DNA of 64,000 bases from positions 62,001 to 126,000 of the forward strand of contig JAGHIZ010000111.1 of NCBI GenBank assembly GCA_017886875.1, read 5' to 3'. A program made the position numbers and the translations under genes. Numbering within the stretch: position 1 is the first letter of the stretch; each line of letters opens with the position of its first letter. Positions 26,163-35,625 of the stretch are shown here, piece by piece. The notes under the pieces were generated by a model. It was not told where the DNA came from, searched no databases, and saw nothing but the letters and a program-made list of their open reading frames with translations. The DNA comes from Butyricicoccus sp. Its GTDB lineage: Bacteria; Bacillota; Clostridia; Oscillospirales; Butyricicoccaceae.

Positions 26163-27449
26163 TTAAAGAGTGCTTAAAACCTCATCAGCCACAGAGCAAA
26201 GAGCATTTATATCTTCTTTTGAATGACTTACATTGATAAATATAGCTTCAAATTGACTTGGTGCAATATAAATTCCATGTTCAAGCATACCATGAAAATA
26301 ACATTTAAACTGCTCAAGATTGGATTTTTGAGTATCTGAAAAAGTTGTAACATTTTCACTTGTAAAATAAGGACAAACAAGTCCGCCACATTGATTTACT
26401 GTCATAGCAACATTATGCTTTTTTGCACTCTCACGCAGATTATTTGCAATAAATTCAGCTTTTTCATTTATTTCGGTATAATACTGAGGATTTTGTTCTA
26501 GTATTTCAAGTTGTTTCAAACCTGCTGCCATAGCAACTGGATTGCCTGAAAGTGTGCCTGCTTGGTAAACACTGCCAAGAGGTGCTATATTTTGCATAAG
26601 TTCTTTACTTGCACCATAAGCACCGACTGGCATTCCACCACCGATAATTTTACCAAAGGTTACTATATCTGCACGAATATTAAAAAATTCTTGAGCACCG
26701 CCAAGAGCAAGGCGAAAACCCGTTATAACTTCATCGAAAATTAAAAGTGAACCATTTTCATCACATAGTTTTCTTAACCCTTGTAAAAAGTCATTATTTG
26801 GAGCAACTACACCCATATTAGCTGCAACAGGTTCAACTATAACCGCTGCAATTTGATTGATATTTAAACTAAAAAGCTGTTCTACTGATTTTAAATCGTT
26901 ATACTCAGCGGTTAAGGTGTCCTCTGCTGCACCTTTTGTAACACCAGCAGAATTTGGCTCACCTTGAGTTAAAGAGCCAGAGCCAGCATTTACAAGCATA
27001 GCATCAGAATGACCATGATAACAACCTGAAAATTTAATTATTTTTGCCCTGCCTGTTGCACCACGAGCTAAACGAATAGCACTCATAACGGCTTCTGTGC
27101 CAGAGTTTACCATACGAACCATATCTATATTAGGTACTATTGATACTATTTTTTCAGCCATATCGACTTCAAGAGCTGTTGGTGCACCAAATGAAAGACC
27201 ATACTGCATTGTATCACTCACAGCTTTAAGCACAGGTTCATAACTATGACCAAGAATAAGAGGTCCCCATGAACCAACAAAATCTATATATTCATTTCCA
27301 TCTAAATCCCAGATTTTGCTTCCCTTGCCTTTTACAATAAATGGAGGTGTGCCACCAACAGCACAAAATGCTCTAACAGGAGAATTTACTCCTGCTGGCA
27401 AGAAATTTTTGGCTCTTTCAATCATTTTTTTAGATTTATTTAAATTCAT
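26163..27449 (-). CDS. hemL: Glutamate-1-semialdehyde 2,1-aminomutase
   Basis: A 428-residue PLP enzyme that gives 5-aminolevulinate in the C5 route. The PLP lysine is Lys267 in FGKIIGGGMPVGAYG; other motifs are MVNSGTEA, CYHGHSD and IFDEVITGFR. It abuts hemB without a gap and belongs to the tetrapyrrole block embedded in the B12 operon. Its product is presumably channelled mainly to corrin and siroheme synthesis, since later heme genes are not nearby. Confidence 0.95.
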   Translation of the reverse strand: MNLNKSKKMIERAKNFLPAGVNSPVRAFCAVGGTPPFIVKGKGSKIWDLDGNEYIDFVGSWGPLILGHSYEPVLKAVSDTMQYGLSFGAPTALEVDMAEKIVSIVPNIDMVRMVNSGTEAVMSAIRLARGATGRAKIIKFSGCYHGHSDAMLVNAGSGSLTQGEPNSAGVTKGAAEDTLTAEYNDLKSVEQLFSLNINQIAAVIVEPVAANMGVVAPNNDFLQGLRKLCDENGSLLIFDEVITGFRLALGGAQEFFNIRADIVTFGKIIGGGMPVGAYGASKELMQNIAPLGSVYQAGTLSGNPVAMAAGLKQLEILEQNPQYYTEINEKAEFIANNLRESAKKHNVAMTVNQCGGLVCPYFTSENVTTFSDTQKSNLEQFKCYFHGMLEHGIYIAPSQFEAIFINVSHSKEDINALCSVADEVLSTL

Positions 27450-28436
27450 TTAACCTATATCCCCTTTTCTTATAGCATCAGCAAGTTCACATGCGTAATA
27501 TGTTATAACAATATCTGCACCAGCTCTATACATACAAACAGCACTTTCACACATAATTTTATATTCATCAATTAAACCCGCTTTTGCTGCGGCTTTAATC
27601 ATTGCATATTCACCAGAAACCGCATAACAAGCGATTGGGATATCAAAATTTTGCTTAGCTTGATGCACTAAATCTAAATAAGCAAGTGCTGGTTTAATCA
27701 TTAAAATATCTGCACCTTCAGCCGCATCTAAAGCACACTCTCGCATAGCTTCTCTACCATTATGAAAATCCATTTGGTAAGAGCGTCTGTCACCAAAAGC
27801 TGGTGCAGAACCAGCAGCATCACGAAATGGTCCATAAAAACTAGATGCAAATTTTGCTGAATATGCCATAATTGGAGTGCTAATAAAACCGTTTTTATCA
27901 AGAATTTCTCTAATAGCTGCAACTCTGCCGTCCATCATATCACTTGGTGCAACCATATCTGCACCAGCTTTAACATGACTAAGTGCTATTTGTGCTAATT
28001 TCTCTAATGTTTTATCATTATCAACATAATGACCGCATAATATTCCACAATGACCATGACTTGTATATTCACACATACAAACATCAGTTATAACATACAT
28101 ATCTGGTGCAAGTTCTTTGATTTTTTTTATGCCTTGCTGAACTATACCGTTTTCGTCCCAAGCACCAGAGCCTTCCGCATCTTTTTCTTTTGGCAATCCA
28201 AAAAGCAAAACACGAGATACACCATGTTTTTTAGCACGTTCAACCATACGATAAAGTTGGTCTGGGCTATAATGATACTGATTAGGTAAAGAGTCTATTT
28301 CCCTGTAAATATTTTCACCTTCAGCGATAAAAATAGGCCAAATAAGGCTGTCAGCAGAAATTCTTGTTTCACGTACCATGCGTCTTAAATTGTCACTTGT
28401 GCGTAGTCTGCGTGGACGTATAATTTGATTAAACAT
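27450..28436 (-). CDS. hemB: Porphobilinogen synthase (delta-aminolevulinate dehydratase)
   Basis: A 328-residue enzyme that condenses two aminolevulinates. The two Schiff-base lysines appear in SAKFASSFYGPFR and MIKPALAYLD. The metal loop VCMCEYTSHGHCG has three cysteines, so it is the zinc-type form. The start at 28436 is preferred (MFNQIIRPRRLR, GGAGG nine bases upstream) over a start 19 codons earlier, and it overlaps the cobA-hemD stop by 8 bp. Confidence 0.94.
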   Translation of the reverse strand: MFNQIIRPRRLRTSDNLRRMVRETRISADSLIWPIFIAEGENIYREIDSLPNQYHYSPDQLYRMVERAKKHGVSRVLLFGLPKEKDAEGSGAWDENGIVQQGIKKIKELAPDMYVITDVCMCEYTSHGHCGILCGHYVDNDKTLEKLAQIALSHVKAGADMVAPSDMMDGRVAAIREILDKNGFISTPIMAYSAKFASSFYGPFRDAAGSAPAFGDRRSYQMDFHNGREAMRECALDAAEGADILMIKPALAYLDLVHQAKQNFDIPIACYAVSGEYAMIKAAAKAGLIDEYKIMCESAVCMYRAGADIVITYYACELADAIRKGDIG

Positions 28437-29931
28437 GATGATTTTCCTCCAATAAAGCAGCAACCATCGAATTAATTGTCGCATTTTTTGCAATTTTAAT
28501 TTTCATACCATAAAATTCAGCTTTTTTAGCTGTTTGCTTGCCAATACATAGTGCTGTAAAGTTGTTATACTTGTCAAGTTTTACACTTTCAACAAATCCA
28601 ATTACTGTTGATGCACTTGTAAAGGTTATTGTATTTACAGAATTGTTTTTAATTAATTCTATTAGCATTTTTGATTTATCACAACAATATTCTGTTCTAT
28701 AAGTAGATATATCTAAAAAGTTTATATTTCTTTCTTTGAGGGCTTTTGTAAGCTCATTTGAACCCTCTTTAGCTCTTAAAATAAGCACAGATGAATTACT
28801 ATCTAGCTTATCTGCAAGAAGTTTTCCAAGATGTTCACTATCATAAATTTCTGGCATTAAATCAGCAGTTATACCATATTTTTTAAGTTCTTTAGCTGTT
28901 CCAGAGCCAATAACAGCAAATTTACAATTATAAAAAACTCTTAAATCTTTATTTATTTTATCAAGAGCCTCTACCATAGCATAAACGCCAGCAGGACTTG
29001 TTAAAACAATATAATCATATTGTCTTTGTAATGCAATATTAAATTTATCAGTATCTATTTCATTGATTGTTTGTATGCAAGGGCATTCAATAACATTTGC
29101 ACCAAGTCTACGAAGTTTTTCAGATAAAGTTCCTATTCTTTCTTTAGGGCGTGTTACAACAACAGTTTGACCATATAATGGCTGTTTAGAAAACCAATCA
29201 AGAGAATTAGATAAAGTGCAAACTTCACCAACAACAATAATTGATGGACTTTTAAAGTTTAAATCTTTAACTTTTTCACTTATATTTGATATATTAGCTA
29301 CAATTTTTCTTTGTGTTAAACGAGTACCGTTTTCTATTACAGCCGCAGGCATATCTTTTTTCATACCAGCGTTTATCAGCCCTTGCATAACATCATTGAT
29401 TGATGAAAGCCCCATTAAAAATACAAGTGTACCTTTTAATTTAACCAAGCTTTCAAAATCAATTTCTAACTTTTTGCCTGCTTTGGCATGAGCAGTTATT
29501 ATATGAACTGATGAACAGAAATCTCTATGTGTTACTGGTATACCAGCATATGCAGGTGCAGCTATGGCACTTGATACACCAGATACAACTTCAAATGGTA
29601 TATTATTTTCCACTAAGTACTCACATTCTTCTCCACCTCTGCCAAAAAGAAAGCAATCCCCACCTTTTAAACGAACAACATTTTTACATTCTTTTGCTTT
29701 ATTGACTAAAATTTGATTTATTTCTTCTTGTGGTACAGGGTGATGATTATTTTGTTTACCAACATCTATTTTTTCTGCTTTTTCTGGTATACTATCTAAA
29801 ATATCCTGTTCAACTAATCGGTCAAAAACTACAACATCAGCCTGTTGTAAAGCGTTAAATCCTCTTAATGTAAGCAAATCAAGACCGCTTGGGCCAGCAC
29901 CTATTAGAGTTACTTTTCCAGTTTCCAACAT
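28429..29931 (-). CDS. cobA-hemD: Fused uroporphyrinogen-III C-methyltransferase and uroporphyrinogen-III synthase
   Basis: A 500-residue bifunctional protein. Residues 1 to ~245 are an SAM-dependent methyltransferase that makes precorrin-2 (GAGPSGLDLLTLRG, VVRLKGGDCFLFGRGGEE, PVTHRD). Residues ~250-500 are uroporphyrinogen-III synthase (VVTRPKERIG, LTSPAGVYAM, TFTSASTV). The fusion occurs in Clostridia and links ring closure to the first methylations. It overlaps hemC by 22 bp and hemB by 8 bp. Confidence 0.94.
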   Translation of the reverse strand: MLETGKVTLIGAGPSGLDLLTLRGFNALQQADVVVFDRLVEQDILDSIPEKAEKIDVGKQNNHHPVPQEEINQILVNKAKECKNVVRLKGGDCFLFGRGGEECEYLVENNIPFEVVSGVSSAIAAPAYAGIPVTHRDFCSSVHIITAHAKAGKKLEIDFESLVKLKGTLVFLMGLSSINDVMQGLINAGMKKDMPAAVIENGTRLTQRKIVANISNISEKVKDLNFKSPSIIVVGEVCTLSNSLDWFSKQPLYGQTVVVTRPKERIGTLSEKLRRLGANVIECPCIQTINEIDTDKFNIALQRQYDYIVLTSPAGVYAMVEALDKINKDLRVFYNCKFAVIGSGTAKELKKYGITADLMPEIYDSEHLGKLLADKLDSNSSVLILRAKEGSNELTKALKERNINFLDISTYRTEYCCDKSKMLIELIKNNSVNTITFTSASTVIGFVESVKLDKYNNFTALCIGKQTAKKAEFYGMKIKIAKNATINSMVAALLEENHHV

Positions 29932-30785
29932 TGCACCTCCTTTTTAACTTGCTGTGCAAGTCTTATACCTAATTTTTTAGCATTATCTATATTTTCAACA
30001 TCTGACCTGTAAAGTATTTTGCTTTCATCATCAGATAAGTACATAATTCGTAAAGTTATTTGTTTTTTATTAACAGTTGCATATGCCGCTATAGGCGAAA
30101 AACAACCACCGCCAAATTCTGATATAAATGCTCTTTCAGCTATGGCACACAGTTCTGCTTCTTTGTTATTTACCGTTTTTAATAGTTCTGTAAAGGTATT
30201 AGCCTTTCCTTGTATTGCTAATATTCCCTGCCCTGCTGCTGGTAAAATTTCATCTACAGAAAAATATTTTGATATTCTATCCTGTAAACATAAGCGATGT
30301 AATCCCGCAGCAGCTAAAACAAGTGCAGAATATTCGCCATTATCCAATTTTTTTAAACGTGTTTGAATATTTCCCCTAACTGGTTTAATCTCCATATCTG
30401 GAAAAAGACGTTTTAATTGTACACGACGTCTTGCACTTGAGCAACCAATCGGTTTTTTAGCATTTATGTTATTAACATTTTTAGGTAAAACAAGTACATC
30501 TCTAGCGTCTTCACGTTTAGAGTATGCAACAATCGGAAAACATTCAGGTTGTTCCATTGGAACATCTTTTAAGCTATGAACGGTTAAATCAACTTCACCA
30601 GACATTAAAGCTCTGTCAAGCTCTTTAACAAAAAGACCTTTGCCACCAACTTTATCAAGTGTACGGTCTAAAATCATATCACCTGTGGTTTTCATTGTTA
30701 TAAGTTCGCAAGGTATACCAAGTTTATTTATAATTTCCTCAGCTTGGATTATAGCAAGTTTACTGTCTCTACTTCCGATTTTCAT
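29910..30785 (-). CDS. hemC: Hydroxymethylbilane synthase (porphobilinogen deaminase)
   Basis: A 291-residue enzyme that polymerises four porphobilinogens. Motifs are GSRDSKLA at the N-terminus, HSLKDVP, RRVQLKR, RGNIQTRL, and the dipyrromethane-cofactor Cys in FGGGCFSPIA. It is slightly shorter at the C-terminus than E. coli HemC but complete. It directly abuts the cbiJ-sirC fusion (start one base after that gene's stop). Confidence 0.95.
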   Translation of the reverse strand: MKIGSRDSKLAIIQAEEIINKLGIPCELITMKTTGDMILDRTLDKVGGKGLFVKELDRALMSGEVDLTVHSLKDVPMEQPECFPIVAYSKREDARDVLVLPKNVNNINAKKPIGCSSARRRVQLKRLFPDMEIKPVRGNIQTRLKKLDNGEYSALVLAAAGLHRLCLQDRISKYFSVDEILPAAGQGILAIQGKANTFTELLKTVNNKEAELCAIAERAFISEFGGGCFSPIAAYATVNKKQITLRIMYLSDDESKILYRSDVENIDNAKKLGIRLAQQVKKEVQCWKLEK

Positions 30786-31958
30786 TCATTCACCCCCCAA
30801 TAAATTGCGAATTTTTTTCGCCATAGTAGACACCGCAGTATGATTTTTACCATTTGAAACTAAACCGGCAGTTAAAATATCATTTTGACATATTGCAGGG
30901 AAAAAGAATGAACTTTCTTCAAAGCAATCAGCCACACTTACAAGTATATTTCTTTTATTACAATCAAGATATATTTTATGATTTGTTGCTCTATCATCTG
31001 TTGCAGCAATTACTAAAGCCATATCATTTAAATCATTTTCACTGTATGATTTAATTATAACATTTTCTATATCAGCACGATTTTCTGTTGCAATTACAGT
31101 GATATTAGCACCAAAACGCTTTAAAACTTCAAATCTGCGTTTTGAGATTTTCCCAGCACCAACAATCAAAACATTTTTATTTACAAGCGATATAAAAAGC
31201 GGAAAACGTGGATATTCTTTTAATTTTAAAATTTCATCTTTAATCTGTTTTAAAGTTAACCCATTTTCTGATAAAGGGCGTTCAATCATAAGCATTTTAA
31301 CATTTGCTTGTTTGGCTGCCTGTTGTTTTTCAATAAAACCGCCTGACTTTCCAGAGTCCTTAGTTACAAGAATTTCAGCGTTTATTTGTTTTAACATTGC
31401 AACATTCATTTCTTGAGAAAATGGCCCTTGCATTGCAATAATATGTGAACCTTTAAAACCTAATGACTCACATTTTTGTAAAACCGATGCTGTTGGAAGC
31501 ACACGAACAAATAATCTTTCTTGATAATTCGGAATTTTTGTATAAAATTCAAGCTCTTTACTACCAGTTGTTAATAAAATATTTCCACTGGTATTAGAAA
31601 GCCAATTTACAGCATCTTGAGTATTTTTAACAGATATAATATTTTCATCATAGAAAAGACTTTCTCTTAAAAACCTTAAATATTTTGCATTTTTTTGCTC
31701 ACAAACAGTTTTTATATTTATAGTTACTTCACTTGCATATGGGTGGGTACAATCAATAACACATGTGTTATTATCTATAATTTCAGCCATTTGAAATGTG
31801 TTTAGCCTGCCAATATGAATATTTATTCCTTCCATTTTTGGCATTACCTGCTCACCATATTCAGTAGCAACATAAACATCAGCAGTTATATTTTGTTTAC
31901 TAAGCCATTGACAGAGTTTGTTTCCATCGCTTGTACCAGAGAATATTACTAATTTCAT
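30786..31958 (-). CDS. cbiJ-sirC: Fused cobalt-precorrin-6A reductase and precorrin-2 dehydrogenase/ferrochelatase-like protein
   Basis: A 390-residue two-domain protein. Residues 1 to ~245 match CbiJ/CobK (IFSGTSDGNKL, DCTHPYA, LTTGSKELEF, TKDSGKSGG), which reduces cobalt-precorrin-6A. Residues ~250-390 match the SirC/Met8/CysG N-terminal dehydrogenase (NVLIVGAGKISKRR, VIAATDD, VSVADCFEESSFFFPA), which oxidises precorrin-2 to sirohydrochlorin. One polypeptide thus serves an early and a late step. It overlaps cbiH by 4 bp. Domain assignments are firm; whether the second domain also chelates metal is unknown. Confidence 0.88.
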   Translation of the reverse strand: MKLVIFSGTSDGNKLCQWLSKQNITADVYVATEYGEQVMPKMEGINIHIGRLNTFQMAEIIDNNTCVIDCTHPYASEVTINIKTVCEQKNAKYLRFLRESLFYDENIISVKNTQDAVNWLSNTSGNILLTTGSKELEFYTKIPNYQERLFVRVLPTASVLQKCESLGFKGSHIIAMQGPFSQEMNVAMLKQINAEILVTKDSGKSGGFIEKQQAAKQANVKMLMIERPLSENGLTLKQIKDEILKLKEYPRFPLFISLVNKNVLIVGAGKISKRRFEVLKRFGANITVIATENRADIENVIIKSYSENDLNDMALVIAATDDRATNHKIYLDCNKRNILVSVADCFEESSFFFPAICQNDILTAGLVSNGKNHTAVSTMAKKIRNLLGGE

Positions 31959-32683
31959 ATGCCACGATATCCTCTTGGTGTTACCATTTTTCCAGAAATA
32001 ATTTTAGTGCGAGAATTTCCAATAAAAACAGTTGTTAACATATCAACTTGTGTATCACGTAATTTTTCAAGTGTTATAAGCTTAGAACTTTCCCCTTCTC
32101 TGCCAATATTTCTAACAATACCACAGATTGTTTCTGGTGATTGAAATTCTAAAATCATATCGCAAACACGTTTTAAATGGTCAATACGTTTTTTGCTTGC
32201 AGGATTATATAATACCATACAAAAATCACCTTGTGCAGCACTTTTAACACGCTTTTCTATAACGTCCCAAGGTGTAAGCAAATCAGAAAGAGAAATAACA
32301 GCAAAATCACATGTAAGAGGTGAACCTAATACAGCTCCTCCAGAACAAGCAGCAGTTATACCAGATATTACTTCAATCTCTATTTGTGGATAATCCTCAC
32401 ACACTTCAAACATAAGACCTGCCATACCGTAAACACCTGCATCACCAGATGAAATAACTGCAACAGTTTTTCCGTTAAGTGCAGCATCTCTTGCGGCTAT
32501 GCATCGGTCAACTTCTTTCATCATACCAGTTTGTATACGTTCTTTGCCTGCTATTAAATTTTCAATTAAATCCAGATATAAATTATAACCAGCAACACAA
32601 TCACACTTATTTAATGCACGAACTGCACGAAGTGTCATTTGTTCTTCACCTGCAGGGCCAATTCCTATAACGTATAATTTCAT
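31955..32683 (-). CDS. cbiH: Cobalt-precorrin-3 C17-methyltransferase (ring contraction)
   Basis: A 242-residue SAM-dependent corrin methyltransferase. The fold signatures are GIGPAGEEQMTLRA, VISSGDAGVYGMAG and the long AVISLSDLLTPWDVIEKR that marks CbiH/CobJ. It methylates C17 and drives ring contraction. There is no fused Fe-S or other domain. It overlaps cbiJ-sirC by 4 bp and follows hemA by 3 bp. Confidence 0.93.
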   Translation of the reverse strand: MKLYVIGIGPAGEEQMTLRAVRALNKCDCVAGYNLYLDLIENLIAGKERIQTGMMKEVDRCIAARDAALNGKTVAVISSGDAGVYGMAGLMFEVCEDYPQIEIEVISGITAACSGGAVLGSPLTCDFAVISLSDLLTPWDVIEKRVKSAAQGDFCMVLYNPASKKRIDHLKRVCDMILEFQSPETICGIVRNIGREGESSKLITLEKLRDTQVDMLTTVFIGNSRTKIISGKMVTPRGYRGI

Positions 32684-32686
32684 ATT

Positions 32687-33871
32687 TTATAATCCCTTCT
32701 TAATGTGGTTTAAACATTGTAAAAGTCTATCTTGGTTGACTGCATCTTTCATACCATTTAATAACAAATCAACTGTTTTATTAACAGAAAGCTCTATTAA
32801 ACTATCTATATCATTATCCTGTTTAAAATCATCATATTGTTTGTCAAAATATACACGTTTTGTTATATCATCTTTTATCTGTGAAATTACAGGCAATGCA
32901 GAGCGATAATTATTCCAAGCATAAAAATCAGAAATTTCTTTTTCTAAAATTTCATTTGCATGTTTTATTTCCTCTTTATTCTCATTATTGAGGCTACCTA
33001 AATCATCTAAATTCCAAACAGTCGTTAGCTTGTTAATCTGATGGTCAATATCTCTTGGCATAGCTAAGTCAATAAAAAGCTTAGGTAATTTAGCAAGTTT
33101 TAAAAGTTTTTCATAGGTAATTGTACAATGAGGGCTTGTTGTAGCACTACAAACCAAATCTGCACCATCTATTAAATTAAATCTATCATCATATGAGTGA
33201 GTTTTGCATTTTGCTGGAACTATAGTTTGACCATGGCGATATGTACGCAGGGTAATTGTAACATCGCAATTTTGCTCTGCAAGAAGTGAAGCTGCAAGTC
33301 TGCCCATCTCACCATTTCCAATTACAACAGCTTTTTTACCGGACAAATCACCGAAAAACTCCTTAGCCATTTGTACACTTTTCGCAGCGGCAGACGGTGG
33401 AACTGTATAAAATCTCGTTTCGGTTTTGACACGTTTTCCCGCTGTTACTGCTCTGCGAAACAATGTTTCAAGCACATTATCAAGCGTTTTTGAATTTCTT
33501 GCAAGCTGCATAGCTGTTTTGACTTGGGTTACAATTTGGTCATCACCAAAAATTTGAGATTGTAAACCAGAAGCTACTTCCATTAAATGTCTTATAGCAT
33601 CATCATTATATCTTGATATAGTGCAATCCAAATAATCATTTTTATTTAAATTAGCACAGTTTGACAGCAAATTTAAAGCATCAATATTTTCTTTTGTGTG
33701 TAGATAAAGTTCTGTTCTATTGCAAGTTGCAAGTAAAGCACAAGCAAGTACATTTTCACTGCTTGCAAGCTTAGGTAATAAATTAGTTACTTGATTTTGA
33801 GTAAAAGAAAGTGGTTCACGTTTAGAAATATCCGCTTTATGAAAATCAATTCCTATCATTTGTATATTCAA
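32687..33871 (-). CDS. hemA: Glutamyl-tRNA reductase
   Basis: A 394-residue NADPH-dependent enzyme and first committed step of C5 tetrapyrrole synthesis. The catalytic Cys50 lies in LLATCNRTELY; AVVIGNGEMGRLAA is the NADPH site. A TTG at 33871 is chosen as start: it overlaps the cbiG stop as TTGA, GGGAG lies eight bases upstream, and the resulting MNIQMIGIDFHKADISKRE aligns with family N-termini. A GTG five codons upstream lacks such support. Its location between cbiG and cbiH shows that ALA supply is tied to B12 synthesis. Confidence 0.92.
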   Translation of the reverse strand: MNIQMIGIDFHKADISKREPLSFTQNQVTNLLPKLASSENVLACALLATCNRTELYLHTKENIDALNLLSNCANLNKNDYLDCTISRYNDDAIRHLMEVASGLQSQIFGDDQIVTQVKTAMQLARNSKTLDNVLETLFRRAVTAGKRVKTETRFYTVPPSAAAKSVQMAKEFFGDLSGKKAVVIGNGEMGRLAASLLAEQNCDVTITLRTYRHGQTIVPAKCKTHSYDDRFNLIDGADLVCSATTSPHCTITYEKLLKLAKLPKLFIDLAMPRDIDHQINKLTTVWNLDDLGSLNNENKEEIKHANEILEKEISDFYAWNNYRSALPVISQIKDDITKRVYFDKQYDDFKQDNDIDSLIELSVNKTVDLLLNGMKDAVNQDRLLQCLNHIKKGL

Positions 33872-34875
33872 AATTTCATCTCCCACTTCTCTTTAGCAAT
33901 AGCGATTGTAACGCCATTATACGATAATTTTTTACATATTAAATCATGATTTCTAGCACTTAAAACCGCTGAGCGTTCACATACATTATCTACATTTACA
34001 GTTTTTTTAACAAATTCAGATTTTGTAAATTCGCCATCTAAACTATTTAGTTCATCAGCTGTAAATGTCTTAAACAGGATATTGTTTTCTCTGGAAAAAG
34101 CTAAAATTCCCGCTTCATTTTGTTTTAAATCTATTGATGCAATCGAACATACAGCACGAATATCAATATTATATTTATCTAAAGCTATTTTTACAGCTTG
34201 TGAAATATTATCTAATGGGGTATCTTTCCTACAACCTATACCGATATGTAAAATTTTAGGTATTAAATGCAAAGTATTTTCAAATGGCTTTTCATTTGCA
34301 TTAAAAGCAACTGTAAAACCATTTTTAGCGAAATTAACCATATTTATAGGTCTAATACCCAAAAATTCACTTTTTAAACCTATATTTTCGCCTTTTAATA
34401 AAGCTCCAGAAATATATTTTATTTTATCTGGTTCAATAACGGTGCATTTGTTATTTTTAGCCCATGTATCAACCGCAAAAACTCCTCTTATATCTGTAGC
34501 AGTTGTTATAACAGGTATAGCATTTAATTTATCAGCAAGCATTTTAGTTATGTCATTTGCATTTCCCAGATGACCAGAAAGCAAAGAAATAACAAATTTC
34601 CCTTGTTCATCTATAACTAAAATAGCTGGGTCATATGCTTTACCTTGTAAATACGGTGCAATAGCTCTAACAGCTATACCTGTTGCACCAATAAAAATAA
34701 TTAGTTTACAATCAACCATAGCTTGTTGAACCATACGTTTAAGTGATGTATTATCAAGTGAACTATCAATACTTCTTCTATAAATTTCTATTTTGTCATC
34801 AGGTAATAAATCTATAATTTTTTCGGCAATTTTAGCACCATTATCAGTAAATGATATAATTTTACCCCAAATCAT
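33868..34875 (-). CDS. cbiG: Cobalt-precorrin-5A hydrolase
   Basis: A 335-residue CbiG protein that opens the delta-lactone and releases acetaldehyde after ring contraction. The N-terminal half has FIGATGIAVRAIAPYLQGKAYDPA and SLLSGHLGNAND; the C-terminal half has LHIGIGCRKDTPLDNI, ASIDLKQNEAG. It overlaps cbiF and hemA by 4 bp. Full length with no fusion. Confidence 0.94.
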   Translation of the reverse strand: MIWGKIISFTDNGAKIAEKIIDLLPDDKIEIYRRSIDSSLDNTSLKRMVQQAMVDCKLIIFIGATGIAVRAIAPYLQGKAYDPAILVIDEQGKFVISLLSGHLGNANDITKMLADKLNAIPVITTATDIRGVFAVDTWAKNNKCTVIEPDKIKYISGALLKGENIGLKSEFLGIRPINMVNFAKNGFTVAFNANEKPFENTLHLIPKILHIGIGCRKDTPLDNISQAVKIALDKYNIDIRAVCSIASIDLKQNEAGILAFSRENNILFKTFTADELNSLDGEFTKSEFVKKTVNVDNVCERSAVLSARNHDLICKKLSYNGVTIAIAKEKWEMKF

Positions 34876-35621
34876 AGACTTGCCTCACGAAATTCAGTTG
34901 TAAAAGACGGGTCATATAATTTGGAACGATTATATTCATTACCCAAAAAATTACCTACTGTTATAAGTGCAGTTTTTGTTATATCCTTGCCATCTTCATA
35001 AAGCCTAGAAACAGTTGTATATATAACTTTTTCATCTGACCAAGTTGCTTTATAAACAATAGCCGCTGGAGTATCTTTTGAATATCCGCCTTCAATTAAG
35101 CGTTTAGAAAGCTCTTTTAATCTGCCAGCAGATAAAAAAATAACCATAGTAGCATTATGAGCTGCTAAAAGTTCAATTTTCTCTTTAGGTGGGACAGGGG
35201 TTCTTCCCTCCATACGTGTTAAAATCACTGTTTGGGATACATCTGGAAGTGTGTATTCTGCCTTGAGTGCAGCAGCAGCACCACAAAAAGAAGATACTCC
35301 AGGGCAAATTTCATATGAAATACCCTCTTTATCTAGCCAATCCATTTGTTCTCTATGAGCACCATAAACACATGGGTCACCTGTATGCAATCGCACAACA
35401 AATTTCCCTTGTCTTTCTGCTTCAATCATAACTTGCATAACTTCTTCTAAAGTCATTTTTGCACTGTTATATATTTTACATGTTTCTTTTCTATCATTTA
35501 AAACTTCAGGATTTACAAGAGAACCAGCATAAACAATAACATCAGCTTTTTTTATTAGGTTTGCACCTCTTACAGTTATTAAATCAGGTGCACCCGAACC
35601 CGCTCCAACAAAATAAATCAT
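34872..35621 (-). CDS. cbiF: Cobalt-precorrin-4 C11-methyltransferase
   Basis: A 249-residue corrin methyltransferase. Motifs are FVGAGSGAPDLITVRG at the N-terminus, VYAGSLVNPEVL, VVRLHTGDPCVYGAHREQ and LTRMEGRTPVP, the set that marks CbiF/CobM. It methylates C11. It overlaps cbiG by 4 bp and lies 4 bp behind cbiL. Confidence 0.95.
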   Translation of the reverse strand: MIYFVGAGSGAPDLITVRGANLIKKADVIVYAGSLVNPEVLNDRKETCKIYNSAKMTLEEVMQVMIEAERQGKFVVRLHTGDPCVYGAHREQMDWLDKEGISYEICPGVSSFCGAAAALKAEYTLPDVSQTVILTRMEGRTPVPPKEKIELLAAHNATMVIFLSAGRLKELSKRLIEGGYSKDTPAAIVYKATWSDEKVIYTTVSRLYEDGKDITKTALITVGNFLGNEYNRSKLYDPSFTTEFREASL

Positions 35622-35625
35622 AAAT

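Noticed and set aside
34082..34573. 163-codon open frame on the plus strand
   Set aside because: It lies wholly antisense to cbiG, has no ribosome site or recognisable motif, and its composition is that of a mirrored coding strand.
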